Assembly: GCA_900549065.1 (NCBI GenBank)
Contig: URNC01000003.1
Location: 1 to 38,146 of the forward strand
Source: an uncultured Collinsella sp.
GTDB lineage: Bacteria; Actinomycetota; Coriobacteriia; Coriobacteriales; Coriobacteriaceae
Direction: 5' to 3'
DNA: 38,146 nt
Shown here: positions 8,418 to 15,166 of the stretch, piece by piece
Position numbering within the stretch: the first letter of the stretch is position 1
How the letters are laid out: every line of letters starts with the position of its first letter
Notes under the pieces: model-generated
The model's input: only the letters and a program-made list of their open reading frames with translations
What the model was told of the DNA's origin: nothing
Database searches by the model: none
Position numbers and translations under genes: made by a program

Positions 8418-8668
8418 TAGCCTACATTTTCCCATTGGTTGCTGACCCAACCCTGATTAATCTTGGGATTCTTCGTTACCTGAGCAGTACGCATGGCAAC
8501 ATCTTCTGTCATAACATCCATTTTCTTCTTGGATGTATCGACAATATCTTGCGCACTACGAAGCAAACGACCTCGAAGTTCATCGTCTGTCGCGATCTTA
8601 TAGCCAGCAAAGGCACCAGCCGCGACAGTCGTCGCCAATGCAATCGCAGTTAAAATTCTATTCCTCAT
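8414..8668 (-). CDS. Small membrane-anchored protein of unknown function, coupled to parB
   Basis: An 84-residue protein starting at the ATG at 8668 (MRNRILTAIALATT). AAGGAGG lies five bases upstream, inside the end of parB. A further upstream in-frame start (8686) lacks such a site. Residues 5-25 form one hydrophobic segment (signal anchor or single membrane span). The rest is charged (DDELRGRLLRSAQDIVDTSK) and looks helical, loosely like YtxH-type proteins, then ends with an Asn/Trp/Gln-rich tail. The start lies 11 bases inside parB, so translation is coupled. The position suggests a membrane link to the ParABS system, but that is inference only. I do not recognise the family. Confidence 0.75.
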   Translation of the reverse strand: MRNRILTAIALATTVAAGAFAGYKIATDDELRGRLLRSAQDIVDTSKKKMDVMTEDVAMRTAQVTKNPKINQGWVSNQWENVGY

Positions 8669-9563
8669 CTTGGCCTCCTTGATCAAACTGAATCATTTCG
8701 CCAAGAATACGAGAGAGCTCTTCCTCGTCTTTAAACTCAATCTCAATCTTATTCTTTCCACGCGAGCTCTTCACACGCACGTTGGTATTAAAAACCTGAC
8801 GAAGCACGCGGGCTGCCTTTTTAAAAGACTGAGGGGTTGCAGGCCTCGGCGTCTTAGGTGTCTCTCCGGCAGAAAACAACGGAGCAAGATTTTCTGTCGC
8901 TCTTACGGAAAGGCCCTCTGTAACAACTTTCTCTGCAAGTCGAATACGCGCGTCCTCATAGGGAACTGCAAGAATCGCACGTGCATGACCAGCAGTAAGT
9001 TTGCCCTCAAAAATCATCTGCTGAACTACTTCGGGGAGATCGAGAAGACGCAGCGAGTTTGTAATTGCAGAGCGTGACTTGCTTACTGCCTTCGACAATG
9101 CCTCCTGGGTCATCCCGCTGGCATCAATGAGTTGGCGATAGCCCTTAGCCTCTTCGACGGGATTCAGATCAGAACGCTGAAGGTTTTCGATAAGAGCAAG
9201 AGCCAGCATCTCTTCATCATTTACCTCTTTAATGATGACTGGCAATTCTTCAAGGCCAGCAAGCTTTGACGCCTGGTAACGACGCTCACCAGCGATGATC
9301 TCATAGCCATTTCCATGCTTACGAACCAAAAGCGGCTGCAAAACGCCATGTTCTTGGATTGACTCGCTCAACTCGCGAAGTTCAGTTTCGTTAAAGTGAA
9401 TTCGCGGCTGATTAGGGTTGGGAACGATATCCTCAATTGGTAGTTTTGTTTCAGATGCGGCATTTGAAGCCGATGCAGCCGAACCGCCGGTCTCATACTC
9501 GGCCTCTGAGACCAAAGCATTGAGTCCACGTCCCAATCCGCCACGTTTCTTTACACTAGGCAC
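8658..9563 (-). CDS. parB: Chromosome partitioning protein ParB (Spo0J)
   Basis: A 301-residue CTPase clamp that loads at parS near the origin and spreads on DNA to recruit SMC and ParA. The N-terminal CTP-binding region shows IVPNPNQPR and the GERRYQAS box (about residues 115-122). The central helix-turn-helix has the segment QEALSKAVSKSRSAITNSLR. The C-terminal dimerisation region ends in an acidic tail. The start is GTG at 9563, overlapping the parA stop by 8 bases, with AGAGGTG upstream. Base composition is lower in G+C than in genes further out. The matching parS sites are upstream at 10396-10489. Confidence 0.96.
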   Translation of the reverse strand: MPSVKKRGGLGRGLNALVSEAEYETGGSAASASNAASETKLPIEDIVPNPNQPRIHFNETELRELSESIQEHGVLQPLLVRKHGNGYEIIAGERRYQASKLAGLEELPVIIKEVNDEEMLALALIENLQRSDLNPVEEAKGYRQLIDASGMTQEALSKAVSKSRSAITNSLRLLDLPEVVQQMIFEGKLTAGHARAILAVPYEDARIRLAEKVVTEGLSVRATENLAPLFSAGETPKTPRPATPQSFKKAARVLRQVFNTNVRVKSSRGKNKIEIEFKDEEELSRILGEMIQFDQGGQDEE

Positions 9564-10356
9564 GCTTGATCACCTCTTTTGCAAGGTTCATATATGCTTT
9601 TGCACCCTTATTTTGAGGTGCATAGGTAATTACCGGTTCTCCAAAAGACGGAGCTTCGGAGATTTTAACCGTACGGGGGATCAGTGTCTTAAATGCCTTA
9701 TCACCAAAGTAGGATTGAACCTCCTCAACAACCTGATTCGATAGAGAAGTACGCGAGTCATACATGGTCATAAGCACACCATAGGTGTCTAAGCCCTTGT
9801 TCAGACGTGATTTGACCATCTTCATTGACTCAAGCAGCTTCGTAACGCCCTCGAGTGCATAATACTCGCATTGGATCGGAATCAAAACGCTGTCTGCTGC
9901 GGTCAAGGCGTTGATAGTAAGCAGGCCGAGCGAAGGGGGGCAGTCAATGAAAATAAAATCGAACTCGTCCTGAATCGGCTCAAGCAAATCTTTGAGGCGA
10001 GTTTCACGAGCGATTGCGCTTACAAGCTCAATTTCCGCGCCTGCAAGCTGAATTGTAGCCGGAATAACGAATACCTTTTTACAATTTGTATCAAGAACAA
10101 GTGATTCTGCCGGCACATCATTCAACAATGCATCATAAATGCAGTGGTCAAGGTCTTCTTTTTCAATTCCAAATCCGCTAGTGCTGTTTCCTTGCGGATC
10201 AAAATCGACAATCAGCGTCTTACGACCCTGCTCACCCAGTGCTGCTGCAAGGTTTACAGCCGTCGTTGACTTACCGACGCCGCCTTTTTGATTGATGATT
10301 GCAATAATACGCGTGTCTTTTGCGCTCTTAGAACGCTTAACGTCGCGAAATCCCAC
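9556..10356 (-). CDS. parA: Chromosome partitioning ATPase ParA (Soj)
   Basis: A 266-residue Walker-type ATPase that forms nucleoid-bound dimers and moves the ParB-parS complex. In Bacillus, Soj also controls DnaA, and that may hold here given the close origin (inference). The deviant Walker A motif KGGVGKSTTAVNLA is at about residues 24-37, Walker B-type FDFIFIDCPPSLGLLT near 120-135, and SQNQVVEE-type motifs follow. The start is GTG at 10356 with GGAGGG five bases upstream. Residues 1-16 precede the core by slightly more than usual. It is first in a parA-parB-small protein operon. The upstream region holds three parS sites, so ParB may also autoregulate. Confidence 0.96.
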   Translation of the reverse strand: MGFRDVKRSKSAKDTRIIAIINQKGGVGKSTTAVNLAAALGEQGRKTLIVDFDPQGNSTSGFGIEKEDLDHCIYDALLNDVPAESLVLDTNCKKVFVIPATIQLAGAEIELVSAIARETRLKDLLEPIQDEFDFIFIDCPPSLGLLTINALTAADSVLIPIQCEYYALEGVTKLLESMKMVKSRLNKGLDTYGVLMTMYDSRTSLSNQVVEEVQSYFGDKAFKTLIPRTVKISEAPSFGEPVITYAPQNKGAKAYMNLAKEVIKRA

Positions 10357-10395
10357 GGTCCCTCCTGGTGTGTATTAAAGCTGTCAAACGGAGGA

Positions 10396-10411
10396 TGTTT
10401 CACGTGAAACA
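10396..10411. promoter_or_regulatory. parS: parS site 1 (perfect)
   Basis: TGTTTCACGTGAAACA, the universal chromosomal parS palindrome. It lies 39 bp upstream (in parA terms) of the parA start, in the gap between rsmG and parA. Confidence 0.97.
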
Positions 10412-10434
10412 TTCCGATTCGATATCAACCGCCA

Positions 10435-10450
10435 TGTTTCACGTGAAACA
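10435..10450. promoter_or_regulatory. parS: parS site 2 (perfect)
   Basis: The same 16-bp palindrome, starting exactly 39 bp after site 1, with an unrelated 23-bp spacer between them. Confidence 0.97.
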
Positions 10451-10473
10451 CTGCAAGTTGTTAGTATCCATTA

Positions 10474-10489
10474 TGTTTCACGTGAAACA
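10474..10489. promoter_or_regulatory. parS: parS site 3 (perfect)
   Basis: The same 16-bp palindrome, again exactly 39 bp from site 2. It ends one base before the rsmG stop codon. Confidence 0.97.
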
Positions 10490-10490
10490 T

Positions 10491-11228
10491 CTAGGCAAGC
10501 GGATTCTTCTTTGCCACGCCATTTGCACGAGGCAATGAAACGGATGCTGGATGACTCTTCTTAAGAACAATGAACTCCCTGTGGCCAAGGCCCTCAGGCA
10601 AATCGATAGCGTCATTTAGAAGCAAAGTGAAGCCGCAAATCTTTGCAGCTGACATGCCAGAAGCAAGCTCCTCATCCGAAGGATTGCCCTTGGTGATAAC
10701 AAATAGCCCTCCATCCTTGAGGTACGGCGCCGCATACTCAACAAGAATCGGTAAAGGGGCCAGTGCGCGGGCGGTTACGACAGAGAACTGCTTCTTATGG
10801 CTTCGAGCATATTCTTCAAGACGATCATGGACCGCATGAGCATGTTTCAATCCAAGAGCATGGACAAAGGAATTGACTGCATCAACCTTCTTGCCAACAG
10901 AGTCAATATAAGTTGCTTTACGGTGTGTGGTTATGGTTAATGGAATACCAGGGAAGCCCGCACCTGTTCCCATATCGAGCAAAGCTCCCTCAGGAGCCTT
11001 ATTGATATAAGGGAGCAAAACAAGTGAGTCAAGGATATGAAGTACTGCAGCATCTTCTACGTTAAGAATACGGGTGAGATTGGTTGTCTTATTTATTTCC
11101 AGAACCAAATCCAAATGCTGAATACATTTCCTCAGCTCAACATCAGTTACGCTCAAGGAATACTCTTTGCAATAGGAAGTTAGACGACACAACATCTCGT
11201 CAGCCTGCTGATCAGTAAGTACTAACAA
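10491..11228 (-). CDS. rsmG: 16S rRNA (guanine-527-N7)-methyltransferase RsmG
   Basis: A SAM-dependent methyltransferase acting on G527 of 16S rRNA in the 530 loop; loss gives low-level streptomycin resistance in several bacteria. The SAM-binding motif LLDMGTGAGFPGIPL is clear, and VVTARALAPLPILVEYA is the family's second signature. I set the start at TTG 11228 (245 residues) because AAAGGAG lies six bases upstream. An in-frame TTG at 11276 falls in the T-run of the preceding terminator and is unlikely. The last 20 residues are a short basic tail. The gene is strikingly AT-rich (one 60-base line near 10861 has about 38% G+C). It stands between the jag terminator and the parS cluster. Confidence 0.93.
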   Translation of the reverse strand: MLVLTDQQADEMLCRLTSYCKEYSLSVTDVELRKCIQHLDLVLEINKTTNLTRILNVEDAAVLHILDSLVLLPYINKAPEGALLDMGTGAGFPGIPLTITTHRKATYIDSVGKKVDAVNSFVHALGLKHAHAVHDRLEEYARSHKKQFSVVTARALAPLPILVEYAAPYLKDGGLFVITKGNPSDEELASGMSAAKICGFTLLLNDAIDLPEGLGHREFIVLKKSHPASVSLPRANGVAKKNPLA

Positions 11229-11273
11229 CGAAAGCTCCTTTCTGACAAAAATCAGTGTATCGAGAACTTTTGA

Positions 11274-11305
11274 CAAAAAAAGGGGACGTGGAAACCACGT
11301 CCCCT
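11274..11305 (-). terminator. Terminator of the rpmH-jag operon
   Basis: An 11-bp perfect stem, AGGGGACGTGG (11281-11291) paired with 11295-11305 around an AAA loop. On the minus strand it is followed by seven T residues. It ends the leftward rpmH-rnpA-yidD-yidC-jag transcript before rsmG. Confidence 0.92.
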
Positions 11306-11324
11306 TAGCATAAGCTCGAGTAGA

Positions 11325-11894
11325 TTATCGAGCAACAATCACTACATGGCGATCAGGGTCAGAACCCTCAGAATGAGTATCGACCGCATCATTGCCACGA
11401 AGTGCAATGTGAATCAGTCGGCGCTCGTAGGCATTCATGGGCGGAAGCGAAACACTCTTGTGAGTGCGGATGGCGCGCTCTGCAGCAGACTGAGCCATGG
11501 AGGCAACCTTGTCCTGACGGCGGCTCTTATATCCCTCGACGTCCACTACAACCGGATACCTAAAGCCAAGCTTGCGGCTCACCAGCAAAGAGAACATAAC
11601 CTGAAGGGCATCAAGGGTGCGACCATGACGGCCAATGAGAACAGCAAGATCGGGAGCCGTTACATCCAGAATCAGCTCACCCTCGTCACCCTCATACTCA
11701 TCGATAGGAGAGTTGGCGGCATCGAAGTGCGAAAGGATGGAACGCAGGATGGAAATCGCAACATCGGCAATGGTGTCGAGCTCCTCATCGGTCAGCTCTT
11801 CACCAGCCTTGTAGCGCTGTGCAATCTCGGGATAATCGCCCGCGACCTGCGGGGCAACCTCCTCAAGCATATCCTCGATGATCTCTTCAGACAT
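11325..11894 (-). CDS. jag: Jag/KhpB RNA-binding protein
   Basis: A 189-residue cytoplasmic RNA-binding protein, starting at the ATG at 11894 (MSEEIIEDMLEE) with GGAG six bases upstream. An upstream in-frame TTG lacks support. Residues 1-65 are acidic and lack an obvious Jag-N domain. A KH domain follows at about 75-120, with GRHG in place of the GxxG loop consensus, which keeps the pattern. A C-terminal R3H domain has NAYERRLIHIAL and ends in SDPDRHVVIVA. Jag/KhpB works with KhpA in RNA binding and cell elongation control in Gram-positives. Its place directly after yidC is the usual order. Confidence 0.93.
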   Translation of the reverse strand: MSEEIIEDMLEEVAPQVAGDYPEIAQRYKAGEELTDEELDTIADVAISILRSILSHFDAANSPIDEYEGDEGELILDVTAPDLAVLIGRHGRTLDALQVMFSLLVSRKLGFRYPVVVDVEGYKSRRQDKVASMAQSAAERAIRTHKSVSLPPMNAYERRLIHIALRGNDAVDTHSEGSDPDRHVVIVAR

Positions 11895-11909
11895 AACGTA
11901 CTCCAAAAG

Positions 11910-11921
11910 TTAGGTACCTAA
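11910..11921. promoter_or_regulatory. 12-bp palindrome TTAGGTACCTAA, copy 2
   Basis: A perfect palindrome in the 44-base yidC-jag spacer, identical to the one at 8406-8417. It lies in the jag 5' untranslated or intercistronic region. Unknown function. Confidence 0.4.
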
Positions 11922-11938
11922 ATAAGATTGATATCCCA

Positions 11939-12709
11939 CTACTTCTTCTTGTGCGGGCGCGGCTTCTTCTCTCGACGAGTGACCTCAACCTGCAGCGGCG
12001 CGTTCTTAAGACGCTCCTCCTCATCGGCCTTGGCCTTCTCGATAACCTTCTGCGTCACAAAAATCTGCTGGATAACCTGCCAAGCAGACGAGACGTCGTA
12101 GTACAGCAGAACACCAACGGGAAGGCTCCAGCCCATCCAAAGCATCATGACCGTCATGACAACAGCCATCATACGCATGCTCTGAGCCTGCTGGCCGGTC
12201 TGGTTGCGCGACATATAGAGCTGCGGAATCAGGGTCAGGACGGCGAACAGAATCAGGCAGACCAGCGCAGGCAGCGCAACCATAAAGCCATCGGCAAAGG
12301 AAGCGCTCGGCGTGGTGGTCAGGTCGGGCAGGATGTTGAAGAACGAGAACGTGCCGTCGTTAAAGTACTGCGGCAGGTTACGCAGCAGCGTAAACAGGGC
12401 GAACAGGACAGGCATCTGAATCAACAGCGGCAGACAACCAGCCATGGGGTTGAACTTGTTCTCGCTGTAGAACTTCTGCATCTCCTCGGCCTGACGCTGG
12501 GGATCGTCGGCATAGCGCTCCTGGATCTCGAGCATCTTGGGCTGCAGCACCTGCATGCGAGCCGTCGACTTGGTCGACTTGAGCATGAGCGGCGTCAGCA
12601 GCAGACGGATGATGACCACCAGGATGATGATGGACAGGCCCCAGTCGACCGCAAAGGTCTGGATGAGCTTGAGCAGCTCGAAAAGGATGTTAACGATCCA
12701 ATCCCACAT
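11939..12709 (-). CDS. yidC: Membrane protein insertase YidC/OxaA
   Basis: A 256-residue Oxa1-family insertase that helps proteins enter the cytoplasmic membrane, alone or with SecYEG. It has five hydrophobic segments, starting IVNILFELLKLIQTF, then LSIIILVVIIRLLLTPLML with the conserved Arg in the first core helix. The block MLEIQERYADDPQRQAEEMQ is the cytosolic coiled-coil loop, and MAGCLPLLIQMPVLFALF is the family hallmark. There is no large periplasmic domain and no lipobox. The tail is basic (REKKPRPHKKK), as expected for ribosome contact. The start ATG 12709 has GGAGG nine bases upstream. Confidence 0.95.
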   Translation of the reverse strand: MWDWIVNILFELLKLIQTFAVDWGLSIIILVVIIRLLLTPLMLKSTKSTARMQVLQPKMLEIQERYADDPQRQAEEMQKFYSENKFNPMAGCLPLLIQMPVLFALFTLLRNLPQYFNDGTFSFFNILPDLTTTPSASFADGFMVALPALVCLILFAVLTLIPQLYMSRNQTGQQAQSMRMMAVVMTVMMLWMGWSLPVGVLLYYDVSSAWQVIQQIFVTQKVIEKAKADEEERLKNAPLQVEVTRREKKPRPHKKK

Positions 12710-12738
12710 GTAAGTTTTCCTCCGATAGCGAGTGCCCG

Positions 12739-12963
12739 CTAGGGCACAGGGTCATAACCGCCGACGTGCAGGGGATTGCAGCGAGCGATGCGCCTCACGG
12801 CAAGCCAGCAGCCTCTCAAAACACCGTGCTTCTCAATCGCCTGGATGGCGTATTGCGAGCACGTTGGGTAATAAATGCAGGCGTCAGGCAATAAGGGCGA
12901 AATAACCTGTTGATATATGCGAATAGGAGCGATGGCAACACGTCGCAAAACGTGATTGCTCAT
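12739..12963 (-). CDS. yidD: Membrane protein insertion efficiency factor YidD
   Basis: A 74-residue member of the YidD family (formerly the haemolytic domain family), which assists YidC-dependent insertion at the inner face of the membrane. The three-cysteine pattern CIYYPTCSQYAIQAIEKHG and the end block CNPLHVGGYDPVP are diagnostic. The start ATG overlaps the rnpA stop by four bases (ATGA), so it is coupled. Gene order rpmH-rnpA-yidD-yidC is the standard origin-proximal one. Confidence 0.95.
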   Translation of the reverse strand: MSNHVLRRVAIAPIRIYQQVISPLLPDACIYYPTCSQYAIQAIEKHGVLRGCWLAVRRIARCNPLHVGGYDPVP

Positions 12964-13298
12964 CGCTCCTCCCCGGCAACGCCGGCGCGTTTCATAAGCG
13001 AACGCAATGCCTTGTCCATCTCCTGCGGCGAGGAAACCCTCGTCTTGGGAGTTGCGAACAAGATGATGTCATAACCCGCAACGGGAAATCCACAGCTGCG
13101 GGCGGCCTCGCGCATCACACGCTTAGAACGGTTGCGCACGACAGCACAACCGAGCCGTTTAGCACCAACGAAGGCGACCCTTCCGGAGTCGCCTTCGCCA
13201 ACCGATTCACATATGGTCATTCGAATCAGAGGGTGATTGAAACGACGCCCCTGACTGAACACATGCTCGAAATCTTGCCGAGACTTAATAGTCTTCAT
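12960..13298 (-). CDS. rnpA: Ribonuclease P protein component
   Basis: A 112-residue basic protein that binds the RNase P RNA and helps remove 5' leaders from tRNA precursors. The RNR signature region reads NRSKRVMREAAR, and FEHVFSQGRR near the N-terminus is typical. It lies 20 bases after rpmH and overlaps yidD by four bases. Length is normal. Confidence 0.95.
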   Translation of the reverse strand: MKTIKSRQDFEHVFSQGRRFNHPLIRMTICESVGEGDSGRVAFVGAKRLGCAVVRNRSKRVMREAARSCGFPVAGYDIILFATPKTRVSSPQEMDKALRSLMKRAGVAGEER

Positions 13299-13318
13299 GC
13301 GAGATGTGTGTATCGCTG

Positions 13319-13453
13319 CTAGACAGTGAGACGCTTGCGGCCCTTGGCGCGACGACGGGCGAGCACGGCACGACCACCCTTAGTGGCCATACGGGCACGG
13401 AAGCCATGGGTCTTGGCACGCTTACGCTTATTAGGCTGATACGTACGCTTCAT
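13319..13453 (-). CDS. rpmH: 50S ribosomal protein L34
   Basis: A 44-residue highly basic ribosomal protein (MKRTYQPNKRKRAKTHGF and so on). The ATG at 13453 has AGGAGG about seven bases upstream. It is the first gene of the leftward operon and begins about 66 bases after the predicted transcription start. Confidence 0.97.
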   Translation of the reverse strand: MKRTYQPNKRKRAKTHGFRARMATKGGRAVLARRRAKGRKRLTV

Positions 13454-13481
13454 CTTAAGTTCCTCCTGCTGCATTTCGAGT

Positions 13482-13499
13482 GTCCGCGGGGGCGCGGAC
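13482..13499 (-). promoter_or_regulatory. Hairpin in the rpmH leader
   Basis: A 7-bp stem, GTCCGCG (13482-13488) with CGCGGAC (13493-13499) and a four-base loop, lies in the rpmH 5' untranslated region. It could stabilise or regulate the message. No T-run follows, so it is not a terminator. Confidence 0.5.
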
Positions 13500-13525
13500 G
13501 CAGATATAGACACGTGAGCTTGAAG

Positions 13526-13555
13526 ATTGTAGGGAAATCAATGTTCAAATGTCAA
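13526..13555 (-). promoter_or_regulatory. rpmH operon promoter
   Basis: On the minus strand a perfect TTGACA (13555-13550) and TACAAT (13531-13526) are separated by 18 bases. This is one of the best promoters in the window. It lies at the edge of the left DnaA-box-like cluster, so initiation activity may affect it. Confidence 0.85.
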
Positions 13556-13798
13556 GAAATCAAAGGTAAAAGGTTGCGCAGTTCACACGGTTCACCCATA
13601 AGCCGAGCTCGATTTAGCGGTGTATGGCAACTTTTCACGATATTTCATCGAGTTTTCAACAGGTCATGTTGGCAATGTTGAGAACTTTTCGCCCGTTTTC
13701 CAAAGTTTTCAACAGGTTTTGAAAAGTTGTCGAAAGATGAGAAACATTGCACGGTGAGCTACTATTTGTTCGAAACCTTTTGAAAGATTGCGAGCGGC
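13556..13798. other. oriC: Left half of putative oriC (DnaA-box-like cluster)
   Basis: This AT-rich gap between rpmH and the GHKL gene carries TTTTCAACA at 13653-13661 and 13706-13714, TTCTCAACA on the minus strand at 13684-13676, and weaker relatives at 13632 (TTTTCACGA), 13696 (TTTTCCAAA) and 13725-13717 (minus, TTTTCAAAA). The canonical TTATCCACA is absent. The cluster may bind DnaA and control the GHKL-dnaA transcript. I see no convincing -35/-10 pair for that transcript. Confidence 0.7.
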
Positions 13799-15151
13799 AT
13801 GTCTGACGACTTTTACACCATGGTCGATTCCGGAGACCCGGCACCCGACAACGAGCACATCACCGGCGTGCGCGAAGAGTATGCGGAAGGAGAGCAGACG
13901 ACCACGCAGGCGCCAAAAGCCATGTACGCCGCGCGCATCGCCGTCTATGACGACATGCTGTCGACACCGCGTGTGATCGTCATTGATCCGCAAGATGTCC
14001 GCACGTATTTGGAAGAGACGACCAACACCGTCTACCAGTGCATGAAAGAACAAGGTGGCCATATCTCGCTCATGGTCATCCGCGAGATTGTCGAAAACTT
14101 TATCCACGCGCACTTTGCCGAGCCCATCATCTCGATTCTGGACGGCGGAGACACCATCCGCTTTGCTGATCAAGGACCCGGCATCGACGACAAGGAACGC
14201 GCTTTCGACTTTGGCGTTACCAGCGCAAACAGCAAGATGAAGCGCTATATCCGTGGAACCGGAGCAGGGTTTCCCATGGTGCAGGAGTATTTGGAAAACG
14301 CCGGCGGTGCCGTATCCATCGAGGACAACATGGGCAACGGCACCGTGGTTACGGTAAGCCTGAACCCTAAACGAGTGCAGGAAATCGAGCGTGCCGGCGG
14401 ACGCGGTGCTGCCGTGCGGCCCGAGACGGATCAGCCCACATATCCCCTGCCGGGAGCTTTTGCGCAGCAGCCCATGGCAACGCAGCAGATGCGGCCCCCC
14501 GTGAGGCAGATGCAGCAGCCCGGAATGCTTCCCACACAAGAGCCCCAGGCGACATCGATGTCGATGCCGCCAAACATGCCAGAGGCCGTGCCGCTGGCGG
14601 ATCAGGATGCAGCAGCAATGCAGCAGGCGACGGGCGCACCGGGTGGCCAGCAAATGGGCTATCAGCCGTACCAACAGGGATATCCATATCAGCAGATGCC
14701 GCCGCTGGGGTACGGCCAGCAGTTCCCGCAGCAGTACCAGCAGGGGTATCAGCAGCCGTACCAGCAGATGCCGCAGCAGCAGTACAACCCCTGGGCCCAG
14801 CAGATGCCTCCGCAGCCTTACCAACAGTGGCCTCAAAGTTTTCAACAGCAAATGCCGCCGATGCAGAGTTCTCAACAACCAGCAGCTCAAATGATGTATC
14901 CTAATGCAGCAAATCAGTATGCGCAGCCACAACCGGACGTGTTCGTAAGCGATCGCGGCAACGCCGCACTGGGCTATTTGGCGCAAAATCAAGCGTGCGG
15001 TGCAACCGATCTGGCGAGGGCGTTTGGAAACTCGGCCCCCACTTGGTCACGCACGCTCAATGACTTGGCGCAGGCTGGCTTGGTCATCAAGCATGGCCAG
15101 AAATACCATCTGACCGAACTCGGCGCCGCTCGCGTGCGAGCTCAGAGCTAA
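13799..15151 (+). CDS. GHKL ATPase with Q-rich linker and C-terminal winged helix, upstream of dnaA
   Basis: A 450-residue protein. Residues 70-190 are a GHKL (HATPase_c) ATP-binding domain: N box REIVENFIHAHF with Asn100, G1 box ADQGPGID (123-130), and G2 box GTGAGFPM (153-160). No histidine phospho-acceptor or sensor domain is visible. Residues 205-380 are low complexity, rich in Gln, Pro, Tyr and Met, with repeated QQ/YQQ units, like prion-type disordered linkers. Residues 383-448 look like a winged helix: NAALGYLAQNQACGATDLAR, then SRTLNDLAQAGLV and a KYHLTELG wing. The stop is 15 bases before dnaA, so both are probably on one transcript from the left origin region. The start ATG at 13799 has only a weak ribosome site. 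A role in sensing ATP to regulate initiation or dnaA expression is my inference; I know of no studied protein with this layout. Confidence 0.85.
   Translation: MSDDFYTMVDSGDPAPDNEHITGVREEYAEGEQTTTQAPKAMYAARIAVYDDMLSTPRVIVIDPQDVRTYLEETTNTVYQCMKEQGGHISLMVIREIVENFIHAHFAEPIISILDGGDTIRFADQGPGIDDKERAFDFGVTSANSKMKRYIRGTGAGFPMVQEYLENAGGAVSIEDNMGNGTVVTVSLNPKRVQEIERAGGRGAAVRPETDQPTYPLPGAFAQQPMATQQMRPPVRQMQQPGMLPTQEPQATSMSMPPNMPEAVPLADQDAAAMQQATGAPGGQQMGYQPYQQGYPYQQMPPLGYGQQFPQQYQQGYQQPYQQMPQQQYNPWAQQMPPQPYQQWPQSFQQQMPPMQSSQQPAAQMMYPNAANQYAQPQPDVFVSDRGNAALGYLAQNQACGATDLARAFGNSAPTWSRTLNDLAQAGLVIKHGQKYHLTELGAARVRAQS
14839..14877 (+). other. DnaA-box-like motifs inside the Q-rich coding region
   Basis: TTTTCAACA at 14839-14847 and TTCTCAACA at 14869-14877 match the motifs of the intergenic cluster. 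They are read as Phe-Gln-Gln and Ser-Gln-Gln. Around them Gln is often CAA, whereas the preceding 130 bases use almost only CAG. Confidence 0.4.
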
Positions 15152-15166
15152 AGAACGGGAGAGACA

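Noticed and set aside
13656..13844. 62-residue minus frame in the left origin region, and a 427-residue minus frame at 13709-14992
   Set aside because: The first is AT-rich origin DNA with repeated boxes; the second is the Leu/His-rich antisense of the Q-rich gene.
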